Shown here piece after piece: positions 5,895 through 6,069 of a stretch of 6,069 nucleotides of DNA (position 1 is the first letter of the stretch; the number at the start of each line of letters is the position of its first letter). The notes beneath the pieces were generated by a model, which did not search any database, was not told the DNA's origin, and saw only the letters and a list, made by a program, of their open reading frames with translations. Source of the DNA: Bacteroidales bacterium (lineage in GTDB: Bacteria; Bacteroidota; Bacteroidia; Bacteroidales; Dysgonomonadaceae); assembly GCA_012799155.1 (NCBI GenBank), contig JAAZLV010000048.1, forward strand, positions 1 to 6,069, read 5' to 3'. A program made the position numbers and the translations under genes.

Positions 5895-5940
5895 AAAAAA
5901 AACACACAGTCCACGCATAAATGTGCGTATAACTGTGTGT
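5895..5940 (-). terminator. Intrinsic terminator of ssrA
   Basis: ACACACAGT (5902-5910) and ACTGTGTGT (5932-5940) form a perfect nine-pair outer stem. ACGCA (5913-5917) and TGCGT (5924-5928) form an inner five-pair stem with a six-base loop. Read on the minus strand, the hairpin is followed by an unbroken T-run (complement of 5895-5902). It begins seven bases past the mature tmRNA end. The plus side has no T-run, so it would end CotH-gene transcripts poorly if at all. Confidence 0.88.
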
Positions 5941-5946
5941 AAATTG

Positions 5947-6069
5947 TGGAGCTGGAGGGAGTCGAACCCTCGTCCAAACGAGGAAGCAATCTGCTTTCTA
6001 CATGCTTAGCTTCATTTGTGTTGTCGGGAAAGAGCGCGACTGAAGCCACCATACTCAATCCTTATCTTC
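5947..6069 (-). ncRNA. ssrA: tmRNA (transfer-messenger RNA), 3' part, cut by right edge
   Basis: tmRNA rescues ribosomes stalled on broken messages by acting first as alanine tRNA and then as message for a degradation tag. The minus strand carries the typical tRNA-like 3' end: T arm with stem GAGGG/CCCTC (plus-strand 5967-5971 and 5955-5959) and loop TTCGACT, then the acceptor strand CCAGCTCC and discriminator A (5947). Further upstream are the conserved TAAGCATGTAG stretch and a pseudoknot-like fold: GCTTCA/TGAAGC (6041-6046 with 6009-6014) enclosing GTCG/CGAC (6037-6040 with 6023-6026). The genome reads CAA where CCA would stand, so CCA must be added after transcription. The tag-coding region and the 5' half of the tRNA-like domain lie beyond the window. 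Confidence 0.93.

Overview
The window looks like chromosomal DNA of a Bacteroidales bacterium (phylum Bacteroidota). The evidence is: promoter cores of the Bacteroidetes type (a TAnnTTTG -7 box, once with a perfect TTTG -33 box 20 bases upstream), no clear Shine-Dalgarno sequences, a lipoprotein whose mature end starts Cys-Asp-Asp (a Bacteroidetes surface-export signal), and an ssrA gene that does not encode its CCA end. A Dysgonomonadaceae- or Porphyromonadaceae-like host is a guess from general protein flavour and moderate GC, not a demonstrated placement.

Left part (1-1102, minus strand): the first 70 codons of an AspT/YidE/YbjL-type membrane transporter run off the left edge. Upstream of it lies a complete prmA gene (ribosomal protein L11 methyltransferase). 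The transporter has a very good promoter of its own inside the 3' end of prmA.

Centre (1103-4122, plus strand): a divergent intergenic region of 260 bases holds opposed promoter cores, a hairpin followed by a T-run, a perfect 8-bp inverted repeat and a possible tiny leader ORF. It is followed by a four-gene cluster closed by a clear intrinsic terminator. The genes are an exported tetratricopeptide-repeat protein, an ECF-type sigma factor, a single-pass membrane protein in the position of an anti-sigma factor, and a small exported helical, charge-rich protein resembling Spy/CpxP/CnrX-type periplasmic proteins. I read this as a sigma-factor-controlled envelope-sensing module: TPR protein and helical protein outside the cytoplasm, membrane protein as the link, sigma factor as output. 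The sigma assignment is firm; the sensing model is inference.

Right part (4123-6069): a visibly more A/T-rich single gene encodes a surface-type lipoprotein with a CotH protein-kinase-like domain. It has its own -7 box overlapped by a near-perfect 19-bp palindrome. It converges on the 3' end of the tmRNA gene ssrA (minus strand, cut by the right edge), whose intrinsic terminator lies between the two. No CRISPR array, insertion sequence, tRNA or rRNA was seen.
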